Positions 25,201 to 33,247 are shown, counted from the stretch's first letter. The stretch: 64,000 nucleotides of DNA from Streptomyces sp. NBC_00286 (GCF_036173125.1 NZ_CP108054.1:4464001-4528000), one strand, 5' to 3'. Numbers and translations are program-made. The notes: generated by a model from the sequence alone, not told the origin.

Positions 25201-26044
25201 TGACGACCGCCTCCCGCAATTCGTCCGCCGTCATCGGCCCGACCAGCAGCGCGGCGCCGCGCAGCATGTCCGCGAGTTCCCGGTGCTCGGCGCACCGGGC
25301 GTAGAAGTCCGCCCGCACCGCGATCAGCACCCGCAACCGGCTGTCCGGTTTCCGGGCGGCCAGCAGCAGGTCGATGAAGCGGGCCCGCTCGGCCTTGTCC
25401 CGGCACAGGGTGAAGACCTCCTCGAACTGGTCCACCACGACCCAGCTCTCCGGCTCGTCCTCGGCCGGGGCCAGCAGGTGCTCGTACCGGGCGGCGGGCC
25501 TGTCCCCCGGAGTGAGGATCCGCAACACCGCCGGTCTCCCCAGCTCCGCGATCTCCTCCTGAAGACGCGGGATCAGCCCGGCCCGCAGCAGCGACGACTT
25601 CCCGCTTCCGGACGCCCCGAACACCACCGCGAACCGCTGCTCGGACACCAGCTCGCACAGCTCGTGGACCAGCCGGTCCCGGCCGAAGAACAGGTCACGG
25701 TCGGCGGGCTCGAAGCGCGCGAGACCCCGGTACGGCGGCGCCGCGTCCTCGTCGGTCTTCTCGTCCGCGGGGCTCTCCGCGGCCTCCGTCTCGGCCGCCT
25801 TCCACCGCGGCTCCCACTCCTCGGGTTCGCCGCCACAGGCTCGTACGTACCCCTGGACCACGGCCAGCGACGGCAGCCGCTGCCCGGCCGCCGCCTGCGA
25901 CAACGTCGTCGCCGAGAACCCCGCCGCCTGGGCCATGGTCCGGTACGACGGGCAGCCCGCGGCCTTGCGCAGCTGCCGCAACTCGTGGGCGAGGCGCTGC
26001 ACCGGACCGGCAGCCGGATCCACCGTTCTTTCGGGACGTCCCAC
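22217..26044 (-). CDS. HTH - STAND NTPase (nSTAND1) - TM - WD40 sensor protein
   Basis: This 1,275-residue protein starts at a GTG at 26044 with AAAGGGGA seven bases upstream. An N-terminal XRE-type helix-turn-helix (about 12-65, FSATTLSQAAAGQRLPS) is followed by a STAND NTPase. Its Walker A is GASGSGKSS (about 143-151), with a Walker-B-like VVVDQFEEVF and a helical C-terminal STAND part to about 500. One transmembrane helix (VGVLSAVLAVALVAGLVALL, about 525-545) is next, then about 700 residues of WD40 blades ending LQLWDLDTQQPLGG. STAND proteins are nucleotide-switched signalling hubs, and the WD40 end usually senses or inhibits. A 55-60-bp repeat element is inserted in frame in the WD40 part. 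Confidence 0.88.
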   Translation of the reverse strand: MGRPERTVDPAAGPVQRLAHELRQLRKAAGCPSYRTMAQAAGFSATTLSQAAAGQRLPSLAVVQGYVRACGGEPEEWEPRWKAAETEAAESPADEKTDEDAAPPYRGLARFEPADRDLFFGRDRLVHELCELVSEQRFAVVFGASGSGKSSLLRAGLIPRLQEEIAELGRPAVLRILTPGDRPAARYEHLLAPAEDEPESWVVVDQFEEVFTLCRDKAERARFIDLLLAARKPDSRLRVLIAVRADFYARCAEHRELADMLRGAALLVGPMTADELREAVVKPAQAAGLLVERELTARIVEEVLDQPGGLPMLSHALLETWRRRRGRLLTLASYEAAGGVGGAIAASAEEVYGQLTAAQADAARRLLLRMVEPGRGTSDTRRPLNRAELDSWACPYVPPVVERLARARLLTSDEETVHLAHEALITRWPRLHGWIEEDRERLRHHRALTEAARAWLEHERDPGTLYRGVRLARAEELFPNPACDPELTVAEREFLVAAFEARDAERQAAAHSARRARAAVGVLSAVLAVALVAGLVALLEHRDNQRRRTDEAARRIAAVAESLRTTDPRTAQLLGVAAWRAAQLPETRRALLGSLGQPEPDSFIDPAPGDGPTRFLTHSGRRLLSVEGRVWRTWDVVRHRRIASGRLPEGGTVSAAAADGRLLAITGDDGTRLWDTAAGRWRGDRLPASASVDFSGASYVVGDTSDYRVQVRSSADDRLRYDTKAADTTLVASSADGRLVAACPDEGTPLVRDLKTGRTLPGAWERDGEICSAEGPQLVFDGGERSEMGVPPAEGWGRLAAYTFDGMHVFDVPSGRRLANIDDPGVKYASLSKDGKFLATADGEEVRVWRLAVDESAPVFRHSLNNQHPYGGLAWDPDRPVLRYLEGGTVHSLDVAHAVTPAWRDEPLDGVRISPDGRTLATARRTGDRYHFELRDTADGKLRRTLPPPPLPVSRDPETPVHPESTSPLLAFAPDGKTLAYGISAPDDEASPQRVMIWDVAPGRFRTTLDLATRTSAPAVLTLALGPDARTLYATRSSAAGELSNEVWDTASHRRTAVLPALSSSHLAVRPDGGLLVGDTRTAVLPDGKAAAQNLVQGDEIGALAFAADGSRLVAGDQTGRVALWDGKVRERAGILRNVFPAPVGVGSTGDSAEDPVGDSSEAVNALAVSPDGSTLAVGGEAGTLQLWDLDTQQPLGGPLTTPGDKIDTVAFSADSGTVYAGSAHVPLQRYTIAPSKAVETVCARVAEGGGDPGGLTRAQWEAHVADVPYRRVCG
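23648..23705 (-). repeat. Streptomyces palindromic repeat inserted in frame in a WD40 blade
   Basis: On the minus strand GGCGAGCGAAGCGAGATGGG, then GGTCCCCCCGGCCGAAGGCT and GGGGGAG form the widely distributed Streptomyces intergenic palindrome. Here it encodes GGERSEMGVPPAEGWGRL inside the STAND/WD40 protein without breaking the frame. Confidence 0.75.
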
Positions 26045-26368
26045 GAAGCCGTCCCCTTTCCTGTGGCAGTACGTGGCGTTACGTGTCTCTGGCAGTGCAT
26101 GTCTGTTGTCCGTACGCACCTATGGCCGTACGTGGCTGTATGGCTGGCGAAAACGCCGTTCAGGGCGGCAAACGTACGGACCGCACCACTCGGGCGTGAA
26201 CCCATTCCCGATGTGACATCGACCGTTGACAACGGCGACGAAACGGCCCGGCAAACAATCCAGTGCTGTCCACGAGGTTGATTGCCCTGGTGGAAGGGAC
26301 GTGCCAATCAACGCTCCGGTTGCAAGCGTCGGTCAGGCACGACGCTCATTGCACACAAGGAGAAGCAC
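26045..26368. promoter_or_regulatory. Divergent promoter region of the STAND and RIP genes, with repeated TACGTGGC words
   Basis: No gene is present. From about 26070 to 26150 the words GTACGTGGC, GTTACGTGTC, GTACGCACC, GTACGTGGC and (on the other strand) further GTACG motifs recur about every 10-35 bp, which looks like an array of binding sites for a regulator such as the HTH of the STAND protein. The remainder is lower in GC, as expected for promoters. Confidence 0.4.
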
Positions 26369-27292
26369 ATGAGTCCTGACATCGTTGTAGGCAGCCCTCC
26401 GGGCGGCCGACGCACCAGAACGACCATCGCAACCGCCGGCGCGGTACTGCTCGCGCTGCTCCTGGCCCTGCTCAGCCCCCTCGGTGCCACGAAAGCCTTC
26501 GCGATCGACGACGCGAACGACGTCGACTGGGACGTCAGCGGAGGCCGGGCCGGCTACCAGCAGATGATCAACGATGTCCGCGGCCGAGTGAACGAGAAAG
26601 CGATCTACGGCAACGGCGCACAGACGGTGTGGGCCACCGAAACGACCACCGACGACTTCTTCCTCGTCAACGTGTACGACGGGCCGAACCTGCTGACCCG
26701 AATCGTCATGAACGCCCACAACCTGTACGTGCAGGGCTTCTACAATCCCCGCGACCACACCTACCGCTACACCTCGGACGCGACCCTCCAGAACGTGAAC
26801 TGGCTGCCGTCTTCGTCCACGGAACCGAACTCCGCAGAGGTGCTCCCGTTCTCGGGCAGCTACACCGCCAGCAATGGCCTGCCCGGCTACGCCGGCCAGA
26901 CCAGAACGACGCCGATGTTCTCCACCCGCGATCTCCGGGACAACGCGAACGCGCTCAACAACCCGCCAGTCGTAGAAAACGACAGGAATGCCGCAGACCG
27001 CGCCAGGGCCGGGGCGCTCCTGTGGTTCGTGGAAGCCATCGCCGAAGGTGCCCGGTTCCACGCCATCTCCGACCGGATCATCAACGGCTGGACCGACGAC
27101 TGGGGATACCGCTTCGATGACTCCGACGTGGGCCTGGTGACCAACTGGCAGGTGATCGGCGAAAACCTCCAGCGGCGCATGCGCGACACCACTGTGGCGC
27201 CGACCGCCCCGCAAGGGAGGTACGACTTCAGCACCTTCGCCGCCACCGCGGCCGTCCTCGCCCTTGCCATGTGGATATCCCCTACCTCCTGA
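26369..27292 (+). CDS. Secreted ribosome-inactivating protein (rRNA N-glycosidase family)
   Basis: This 307-residue protein follows AAGGAGAAG. A signal peptide ends at about residue 45 (ATKAFA). The rest matches the RIP fold of plant and bacterial toxins that remove one adenine from the sarcin-ricin loop of large rRNA. The active-site residues of the family line up: Tyr120 in NAHNLYVQGF, Tyr165 in FSGSYTAS, Glu226 and Arg229 in AIAEGARFHAISDRI, and Trp260 in LVTNWQVIGENL. A hydrophobic tail (AATAAVLALAMW) ends the chain. Streptomyces RIPs are known but rare. No immunity gene is visible. The gene is divergent from the STAND/WD40 gene and ends at a terminator. Confidence 0.88.
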   Translation: MSPDIVVGSPPGGRRTRTTIATAGAVLLALLLALLSPLGATKAFAIDDANDVDWDVSGGRAGYQQMINDVRGRVNEKAIYGNGAQTVWATETTTDDFFLVNVYDGPNLLTRIVMNAHNLYVQGFYNPRDHTYRYTSDATLQNVNWLPSSSTEPNSAEVLPFSGSYTASNGLPGYAGQTRTTPMFSTRDLRDNANALNNPPVVENDRNAADRARAGALLWFVEAIAEGARFHAISDRIINGWTDDWGYRFDDSDVGLVTNWQVIGENLQRRMRDTTVAPTAPQGRYDFSTFAATAAVLALAMWISPTS

Positions 27293-27314
27293 CCGGCAGA
27301 CAGCTGATGCGTCG

Positions 27315-27359
27315 GCCCTCGGACGGCCCACCGGAGAACACCGGTGGCCGCCCGAGGGC
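27315..27359 (+). terminator. Hairpin terminator after the RIP gene
   Basis: GCCCTCGG-a-CGGCC-ca-CCGG, a six-base loop, then CCGG-tg-GCCG-c-CCGAGGGC. It begins 23 bp after the stop. Confidence 0.8.
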
Positions 27360-27476
27360 GCTGCCGTGCGATGCCAGGCGGTCCACAGTGGCCGAACCCG
27401 GGCTCCTGGAGTTGGTGGGGCGGATGCGGGGTTCCTACTGTCGGATGCCCGCGGACATCACGAGCTCACTCCGTGA

Positions 27477-27974
27477 TCAGTCACGCGGGTGCGGATCGTC
27501 GGTGCCCTGGGGCGTCGGACGCGGCCAGGCGCGGCCCGTGATCCGTTCGATGTCGGTGTTGAACTGCCGCAGGTCGGCGACGAAGCGCTGCAAACGCTCG
27601 GGCTCCCAACCGGCGACGACCTGGGTCAGGCCGTTGATGATCTCCTCGCGCTGCGCGGCAAGACGCTTCACGCCCTCTTCGGTGAGCCGGAACTTCCGGG
27701 CCACCCCGCCGTCCGGATCCAGCGTCCGCTCCACCAGGCCCTCCCGCAGCAGCGCCGAGGTCTGCCGCGTGAACGTGGACGCGGCGAGCCCGAACGCCTC
27801 GACGAAGTCCGGGATCGACATCGGTCCCTGCACTTCCAGCCTGCTGAGCAGCGCGTAGGCGCTACGGTCCAGGGCGCCCCCGCCGCGTACGCCACGCGGT
27901 GTCGACGACTCCCGGTTCCGCGTCAGGATCAGCAGCTCACGCTCGATGCGCTCCCCCGCCTCTCGGGCATCCAC
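27477..27974 (-). CDS. MarR-family regulator divergent from P450
   Basis: This 165-residue winged-helix repressor has helices around DRSAYALLSRLEVQGPMSI, a recognition helix in LAASTFTRQTSALLREGLVE and a wing at RTLDPDGGVARKFRLTEEG. It starts at GTG 27974 after AAAGGGAG. MarR dimers bind palindromes near their own promoter and are released by small phenolic or oxidising ligands. The perfect inverted repeat at 28072-28102 between this gene and the P450 operon is the obvious site, so it probably represses both. Confidence 0.88.
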   Translation of the reverse strand: MDAREAGERIERELLILTRNRESSTPRGVRGGGALDRSAYALLSRLEVQGPMSIPDFVEAFGLAASTFTRQTSALLREGLVERTLDPDGGVARKFRLTEEGVKRLAAQREEIINGLTQVVAGWEPERLQRFVADLRQFNTDIERITGRAWPRPTPQGTDDPHPRD

Positions 27975-28071
27975 GCCGATCTCCCTTTGCCTGCACGGAC
28001 GTTGGCGACAGGTGCGCTGCTCGCGTCACCGTCTCTTCCACCCTACGTCGATAATGCGCCATGCATGAAAA

Positions 28072-28102
28072 GTGCATGATGCACTATTGATGCATCATGC
28101 AC
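28072..28102. promoter_or_regulatory. Perfect 12-bp inverted repeat, likely MarR operator
   Basis: GTGCATGATGCA, spacer ctattga, TGCATCATGCAC. Each arm itself contains the palindrome TGCATNATGCA. It sits 97 bp upstream of the MarR start and 112 bp upstream of the P450 start. Confidence 0.75.
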
Positions 28103-28214
28103 GACGTACGTATCGTGCAACACCGTGAACGCGCCGTCGTCGGCGTCATCGCAGGCGTCGTCGACCTCGTCGGCACCGTTGTCGCACCACACCTCCCCCA
28201 CGAGGAGACGCCAG

Positions 28215-29435
28215 ATGAGCCAGAACGACCAGGTCATCCGTCTGCCGATACCCACCGAAGGCCCACTGGAGCCGCCCGCCGAATGGGAGCAGTTGCGCGG
28301 CCAGTGCCCGGTGGCCACCGTCGAACTCCCCAGCGGAGACACCGGCAAGCTCCTCACCCGCTACGACGACGTCAGAAACCTCCTCACCGACCCCCGCTTC
28401 GCCCGCCCCACCACCGAGGACAACAGCGCCAGGGTCGCCCCCGAAGGAGCAGGCGGCTCCGCCGCCACCGGCGACTACGAACTGGCCATCCCCGACAACG
28501 GCGAACCCCACCTCAGGTGGCGGCGACAGGTAGGCAAGTACTTCACCGCCAAACGCATGAGGGCACTACGCACCGGCATGACGGAGACGGCCGAAAACCT
28601 CATCGACGCCATGGTCGAACACGGCCGGCCCGCCGACCTCAAGGCCGCCCTCGGCTTCCCCCTCCCCGTGTACGTCATCTGCGACCTGCTCGGCGCCCCC
28701 GCCGACGACCGCGAACGCTTCTCCTACTGGTCCGACGCCTTCCTCAACGTCACCCGCTTCTCCAAGGACGAGACCCGCACCGCACACACCGAGTTCATCC
28801 AGTACATGAGCGACCTCATCGCAGCCAAGCGCACCGAACCCGGCGAAGACCTGCTCAGCATGCTGATCAAGGAAAGCGAGGCAGAAGGCGAGGGAATGAC
28901 CGACGCCGAACTGCTGAGCACGGGGATGGGCCTCCTGGTCGCCGGCCACGAGACCACCGCCAACATGATCGGCAAGATGATCGCCATGCTCCTCACCGAC
29001 CGCTCCCGCTGGGAACGCCTACTCGCCGACCCCACCCTCATCCGCACCGCGGTCGACGAAGCACTCCGCTACGACGCCAACCTCGGCACCTTCGGCATCC
29101 GCCGCTACCTCACCGAAGACACCAACATCAACGGAGAACAACTCCCAAGCGGCACCACAGTCTTCTGCGCCCTGTCCTCCGCCAACCGCGACGAGAACAC
29201 CTTCACCAACCCCGACGACATGGACCTCACCCGCACCCCCAACCCCCACCTGACCTTCGGCGCCGGCCCCCACGCCTGCCTAGGCCAATCCCTCGCCCGC
29301 ACCGAACTCCAAGTCGTCCTGGAAACCCTCCTCCACAAACTCCCCACCCTCACCCTGGCCGCCCCCACCGACGAACTACAACGAGTGGAAGGCCTACTGG
29401 TCGGCGGCCTACGCGAGGTCCCCGTGCGCTGGTAG
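28215..29435 (+). CDS. Cytochrome P450
   Basis: This 406-residue soluble bacterial P450 starts at 28215 (GAGGAG upstream). The I-helix oxygen-activation motif AGHETT is at 243-248, the K-helix ExxR is EALR at 282-285, and the heme-binding loop FGAGPHACLG has the axial Cys at 355. The sequence resembles CYP105/CYP107-type actinobacterial enzymes; the substrate is unknown. It is followed 24 bp later by its ferredoxin, and both are probably controlled by the divergent MarR protein. The codons are strongly C-ending, unlike the neighbours upstream. Confidence 0.93.
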   Translation: MSQNDQVIRLPIPTEGPLEPPAEWEQLRGQCPVATVELPSGDTGKLLTRYDDVRNLLTDPRFARPTTEDNSARVAPEGAGGSAATGDYELAIPDNGEPHLRWRRQVGKYFTAKRMRALRTGMTETAENLIDAMVEHGRPADLKAALGFPLPVYVICDLLGAPADDRERFSYWSDAFLNVTRFSKDETRTAHTEFIQYMSDLIAAKRTEPGEDLLSMLIKESEAEGEGMTDAELLSTGMGLLVAGHETTANMIGKMIAMLLTDRSRWERLLADPTLIRTAVDEALRYDANLGTFGIRRYLTEDTNINGEQLPSGTTVFCALSSANRDENTFTNPDDMDLTRTPNPHLTFGAGPHACLGQSLARTELQVVLETLLHKLPTLTLAAPTDELQRVEGLLVGGLREVPVRW

Positions 29436-29459
29436 CGAGCAGGAAGGAGGCCAAGAAAC

Positions 29460-29657
29460 ATGAAGATCAGCGTGGACGAGACGAAATGCTGCGGCGCCGG
29501 CCAATGCGCCCTGATCGCCCCCGACATCTTCGACCAGCGAGAAGAGGACGGCATCGTCACCCTCCTCGACCCCGAACCACCCCAGAACCAGCACCCCACC
29601 GTCCGAGAGGCGGCCGCCGTCTGCCCGGCCGCCGCCATCACACTCGACGACGCATGA
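29460..29657 (+). CDS. P450-associated [3Fe-4S]-type ferredoxin
   Basis: This 65-residue ferredoxin has the cluster cysteines in KCCGAGQCALIAPDIFDQ and AAVCPAAAI, the layout of Streptomyces P450 redox partners (Cys-x5-Cys...Cys-Pro). AGGAAGGAGG lies just upstream. It passes electrons from a ferredoxin reductase, not encoded here, to the P450. The stop overlaps the next start (ATGA). Confidence 0.92.
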   Translation: MKISVDETKCCGAGQCALIAPDIFDQREEDGIVTLLDPEPPQNQHPTVREAAAVCPAAAITLDDA

Positions 29658-29974
29658 ACCCCGCGGGCGTGTTGTACCTATTCATGGAACCCCCTGCGGG
29701 GCGCCTGGTGGTCGCGGAGCTGCACCGCCGGACGATGAAGACGACCGACGGCCACGCCGCCCGAGAGACCCTGACGCACCCGCTGTTCACAGCCCTCGCC
29801 ACCGATCAGGAGGTGCGGGACTGCCGTGCGCTCCTCGTCGACTGCGCGCTGGGAGCCGGGTCGCTCCCCAGCGAGTTGCGCGGCCAGCTCGCCAAGGCGC
29901 TGCGCAAGAGCGATCACGTGATTCGAGAAGACTTTGCCCATCTGGGGCAGGCGTACACAATTGGGCAAGAATGA
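29654..29974 (+). CDS. Hypothetical protein coupled to the P450-ferredoxin pair
   Basis: The ATG at 29654 overlaps the ferredoxin stop (ATGA), indicating translational coupling. The product is 106 residues, soluble, with helices such as GRLVVAELHRRTMKTTDGHA and LRGQLAKALRKSDHVIREDF and two Cys (REDCR-like VRDCRALLVDCALG). No family is recognised. Position suggests a role with the P450, but it could also be regulatory. Confidence 0.65.
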   Translation: MNPAGVLYLFMEPPAGRLVVAELHRRTMKTTDGHAARETLTHPLFTALATDQEVRDCRALLVDCALGAGSLPSELRGQLAKALRKSDHVIREDFAHLGQAYTIGQE

Positions 29975-30630
29975 TCTTGATGGCAGCGAGTTGGAAGGCT
30001 CGTCACGTGGCGCTTCCCGGCAGCGGATACCGGCCAGATCGGCATGCTCCGCGCGTAGTCGCTGACAGACACCCCTTCGTCAGCGCATCCGGCGAGTCGG
30101 CCGTGCGAGCGGCGAGTGAGGCACCAACTGCGGTGCACGCCACCGTGCCGCGCGGAGCATGCCCTCGGGGCCTCTGACAGTCCTGTCCGCGCTGCACCAC
30201 GGAGCCGATTCGCGGCCGCTGATCCCCGTTCGTACGCGCGAGACCCGCTCTGCCGCCCCGTCAAGTCACTGAGAAAAACGACCTATTTATGAATACCGCC
30301 CTCCCTCGATCGCATCACCCGGCTTCTGTAGGCCCACACCAGACCCTCGAACTTTTGTACGAAGATACGCCCATCATGGCCCGTGACGGCTCCTTGATCA
30401 GGCACGTTCTTGAGACACCCGAACTCGCCGTCCCGAACGTCCCGCCGGCCTGCGGCCCGTGGGTAAGCGGCCCGACCTGCGTGCCGCCTTCCTCGACGGC
30501 TACAGCCCACGGGCACGTCAGCCCCTTGGATACACGCATGCGGCGGCGGTGGGAGGGAATTCGGACGAAGGTGACCGGGCATGACCCCTCAGCCGCATAG
30601 ATGTGTCCTGATATTCCAGGGAGGCCCCCG
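29975..30630. other. Gene-poor stretch with long inverted repeat
   Basis: No frame here shows coding bias; frames such as 30289-30600 have poor codon use and no homology. The only clear structure is the 15-bp inverted repeat at 30041-30163 described separately. Confidence 0.5.
30041..30163. repeat. 123-bp element with perfect 15-bp terminal inverted repeats
   Basis: GGCATGCTCCGCGCG at 30041-30055 is the exact complement of CGCGCGGAGCATGCC at 30149-30163. Inside lies a second hairpin, CGCTGAC/GTCAGCG (30060-30085). No flanking target duplication is evident. It could be a miniature transposon-like element or a structured RNA. Confidence 0.6.
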
Positions 30631-31050
30631 ATGAAGTCCGGCGACATTCCCGTGCTGACCAGGCTCTCCGACTCGCATCACGCGATCCCCTCCGCCGACG
30701 AGGACGTTCGGGGCCGGAAGGTGACCGACCGCTCCGGAAACGAACTCGGCAAAGTGAGCGACCTGATCATCGACGAGGAGGAGCGTAAGGTCCGCTTCCT
30801 GCTCATGGAGCACGGCGGCTTCCTGGGCATCGGCGAAAAGAAGAGCTACATACCGGTCGACGCCGTGGCCGACGTGGCCGAGGACGAGATCCGCATCGAC
30901 CGTACCCGGGACGATGTCGTCGACGCGCCCGAGTACGACCCGGAGCTCGTGGACCAGCGCGAATATTACGACCGGGTCTACACCCACTACGGATACGCCC
31001 CTTTCTGGGGCACCGGCTACATTCCCCCGCGCTTTCCCTACCGTGTGTGA
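30631..31050 (+). CDS. PRC-barrel domain protein
   Basis: This 139-residue protein starts at ATG 30631 after GGGAGG. The PRC-barrel (about 25-90) shows DEDVRGRKVTDRSGNELGKV, DLIIDEEERKVRFLLMEHGG and KSYIPVDAVADV. The C-terminus is acidic then aromatic (YDRVYTHYGYAPFWGTGY). PRC-barrels bind RNA or protein partners in ribosome maturation (RimM) and photosynthetic complexes; free-standing ones in Streptomyces are stress-linked but uncharacterised. It is the first of at least four PRC-barrel genes in this island. Confidence 0.88.
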   Translation: MKSGDIPVLTRLSDSHHAIPSADEDVRGRKVTDRSGNELGKVSDLIIDEEERKVRFLLMEHGGFLGIGEKKSYIPVDAVADVAEDEIRIDRTRDDVVDAPEYDPELVDQREYYDRVYTHYGYAPFWGTGYIPPRFPYRV

Positions 31051-31934
31051 GCGCCGTGCGCGCGGACACTCCATGCCCCTCATCAGGGTCCGCGCGTGGA
31101 GCGCTGACGGTGGGCGCCGCACAGCATTTCAAGCCATGCCCAACCGAACGGGCCGGGACGGCAGACCACATCGAGGGGCCCGCGATGTGCGGCTCACTCA
31201 GTACAAGGCCTGGTGAGACGCTACTGGTCGGCTCACCGCTGGTCTCTACGTGTGGCCTGAGCTGATGGCCCTGTGGCTCTGGTCGGCCGACCTGCCATGA
31301 TCATCTCGGCCGCCTCGACGCGGACCGCGGACATGCCCACGCGGCGGCGCGTCACCCGCCCAACGGCCACGGCCCAGACACCCCGGCCGCATCCTCCAAC
31401 GGGCGGCTCGCGCGACCAGCGTTGACACGGGCGTTCGGCCGCCACCACGTTGTCCGGTGCTGACCAGATGTTCGAGGGCAAGACGGACAGCTGCGTCCGC
31501 ACGGTCTTCCGCCCTGACGGCTGAGCTGACCGGCGCAGCAACACGTTCCCGCCCTCACGGCTTCGTTTGACGTTCGCGCTGGTGGTGACCTGGCTGTCCA
31601 TGACCGCAATGCCTCCTCGTCTCCGGATGAAGCGGAGCCGGGGCCTGGGGCTGCTGGACCCTCTGAACGGGGAGCCGCGGGCCCATGCGGTGATCGACGC
31701 ACTCCGGACGGGGATACGGTCGCTGCCGCTGGGGCGCGGCCGGGACGTGCTGCACTACAGGTGGCTGGGGCACCCGGTGCTCTGTGCGAGGTACCGCTGT
31801 CCGAGGGCACGGTTGGTGCGGCCGCTCCCGTGCCCCTGGCACGTCAGCGCCTTTCGGCCCTCGATGGACGGAGCTGGAATGTGGGTACTCGTTGATGCGC
31901 ATCCGGAGATCACGCAACCTCGGAGGTGACAGGA
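31051..31934. other. Long region without an intact gene
   Basis: About 880 bp with no intact coding sequence. The right part may hold a worn transposase remnant on the minus strand (see 31480-31720). The left part shows nothing I can support. Confidence 0.45.
31480..31720 (-). pseudogene. Possible IS5-like transposase remnant
   Basis: On the minus strand the frame around 31601 reads RLRFIRRRGGIAVMDSQ, then VTTSANV. This resembles the DSQSVKTSANV catalytic-Asp segment of IS5-type transposases. Continuation downstream (KRSREGGN) and upstream does not match, no terminal repeats are seen, and one residue is missing in the motif. If real it is heavily decayed. Confidence 0.25.
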
Positions 31935-32414
31935 ATGACGACCTCTCCCCGATCATCCATGGAAACCCATCCCGACATCCTCGACATGCGCATGCGCCAC
32001 GAGATGGCCGAGCGCGCGGCGACCACCCCCCAGGCGCAGGCCGTGGAGACGATGGCTCTCCTCACGGGCCTGTATCTGGCGGCGTCGCCGTGGATCGCGG
32101 GGTTCAACGGCTTCACGACGCTGGCCGTCAGCAACCTGATCGTCGGCATCGCCTATGCGGTCCTGATGAGCGGTGGCTTCGGGCGTGCCTACGAGCGCAC
32201 GCACAGCATGGCGTGGGCGGCCTGCGCCCTGGGCGTGTGGACCATCATCGCCCCCTGGGTCGTGGCAGGTGACGTCACCTCTACGAGGTCCATCGTCAGC
32301 AACGTCATCGTGGGTGTCGTCGCTCTGCTGCTGGGGCTGGCAGCCAGCGCCGCCGCCCGCCAAGCCGACTCACGTCGGTCAACCGGCCGAAACCGCGACA
32401 TGCCGGCTGCCTAG
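31935..32414 (+). CDS. SPW-repeat integral membrane protein
   Basis: This 159-residue protein has two SPW repeats: LTGLYLAASPWIAGFNG and ACALGVWTIIAPWVVAGD, each in a pair of membrane helices (about 41-60, 65-84, 95-113, 122-142). The Ser/Ala-Pro-Trp motif is diagnostic. Function is unknown; such genes are frequent in Streptomyces stress islands. GGAGG lies eight bases before ATG 31935. A cytosolic N-terminal helix (ILDMRMRHEMAERA) precedes the membrane part. Confidence 0.9.
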   Translation: MTTSPRSSMETHPDILDMRMRHEMAERAATTPQAQAVETMALLTGLYLAASPWIAGFNGFTTLAVSNLIVGIAYAVLMSGGFGRAYERTHSMAWAACALGVWTIIAPWVVAGDVTSTRSIVSNVIVGVVALLLGLAASAAARQADSRRSTGRNRDMPAA

Positions 32415-33247
32415 AGGCCTGCCGGAGCCGGCTTGGCTTCATCGCGCGACCCTTACGCCCCGCTCACCGGCGACGGGCGGGAACCGAGCGCGGCTCCGGC
32501 GACACTCGTCCGGCGACTGACGCCTCCTATGGACCGCCGGCCTCGGCGGCCCATAGGGATGGGGGGAGTCACGGACGATCGGCGGGTTTCCGCGTGTACA
32601 GATCCAACTGTCGGCGAGTGAGCAGGCACGCCAGTGTGCTCACTCGCGGCGGCCTGCGCGAGAGCCGCAGGCCGCTGCTCGCGCCAGGCGGACCGTCGCG
32701 GCGTACGTCCACAAGCGGCAACCATCACCGCTGAGCATCTGACCATCACCGCCAGCTCCAACCGCCTCACGCCTGTACGCCAGCACCCAGGTCATCCCGC
32801 TCGGGCTCGGAGCCAGTAAGCCCGAGCGGTGCCGATACGGCACAGCGTCGTCAACGCGAGGATTCACGCCCGGACCAACGCGTGATCAGGAATTTCGATA
32901 CAGCCCAACCGCCGTCGCCCCCCTTTCAGCCCGCATTCGCCCGTCCCGACAGCGCCGCGCCCACCCGGGCCGCGTGCGAGATCAGGGCCGCTTCGGAAGG
33001 GGAAGACACATTGTCTTCACCGACTGTTTCCTCGGGGCACAACGGGGCAACAGGCGACCGGGTGCGAAGCGCGCCCCAGCCAGGTTTGTCGCCGTACGGA
33101 CGCAAACGGGCCCGGCCTCCGGGCGATCTTGCTTACGGTCCCACAGGATGGTGCCCGGTTGCCCGGCCGCGGAAATGACCACGTGGGCAGCCGTTTCCCG
33201 ATGCGCGGCGGGCCGTACCGGCCGCCAGACCCCCAGGAGCACCCCCC
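32415..33247. other. 833-bp stretch without a recognised gene
   Basis: Apart from the hairpin at 32526 no frame shows convincing coding character. An AGGAG ribosome-binding site at the right end belongs to the next gene. I see no repeats or homology in it. Confidence 0.5.
32526..32557 (+). terminator. Strong hairpin after the SPW gene
   Basis: CCTATGG-a-CCGCCG, loop gcct, CGGCGG-c-CCATAGG. There is no T run but a G run follows. It is 112 bp past the stop. Confidence 0.6.

Noticed and set aside
28097..29974. Very long plus-strand open frame over the P450 region
   Set aside because: Most of it is a shifted shadow of the P450 gene with His/Arg-rich translation; only the last 106 residues (from 29654) are a real gene.
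30289..30600. 103-residue plus-strand frame
   Set aside because: Codon use is unlike neighbouring genes, no convincing ribosome-binding site or homology.
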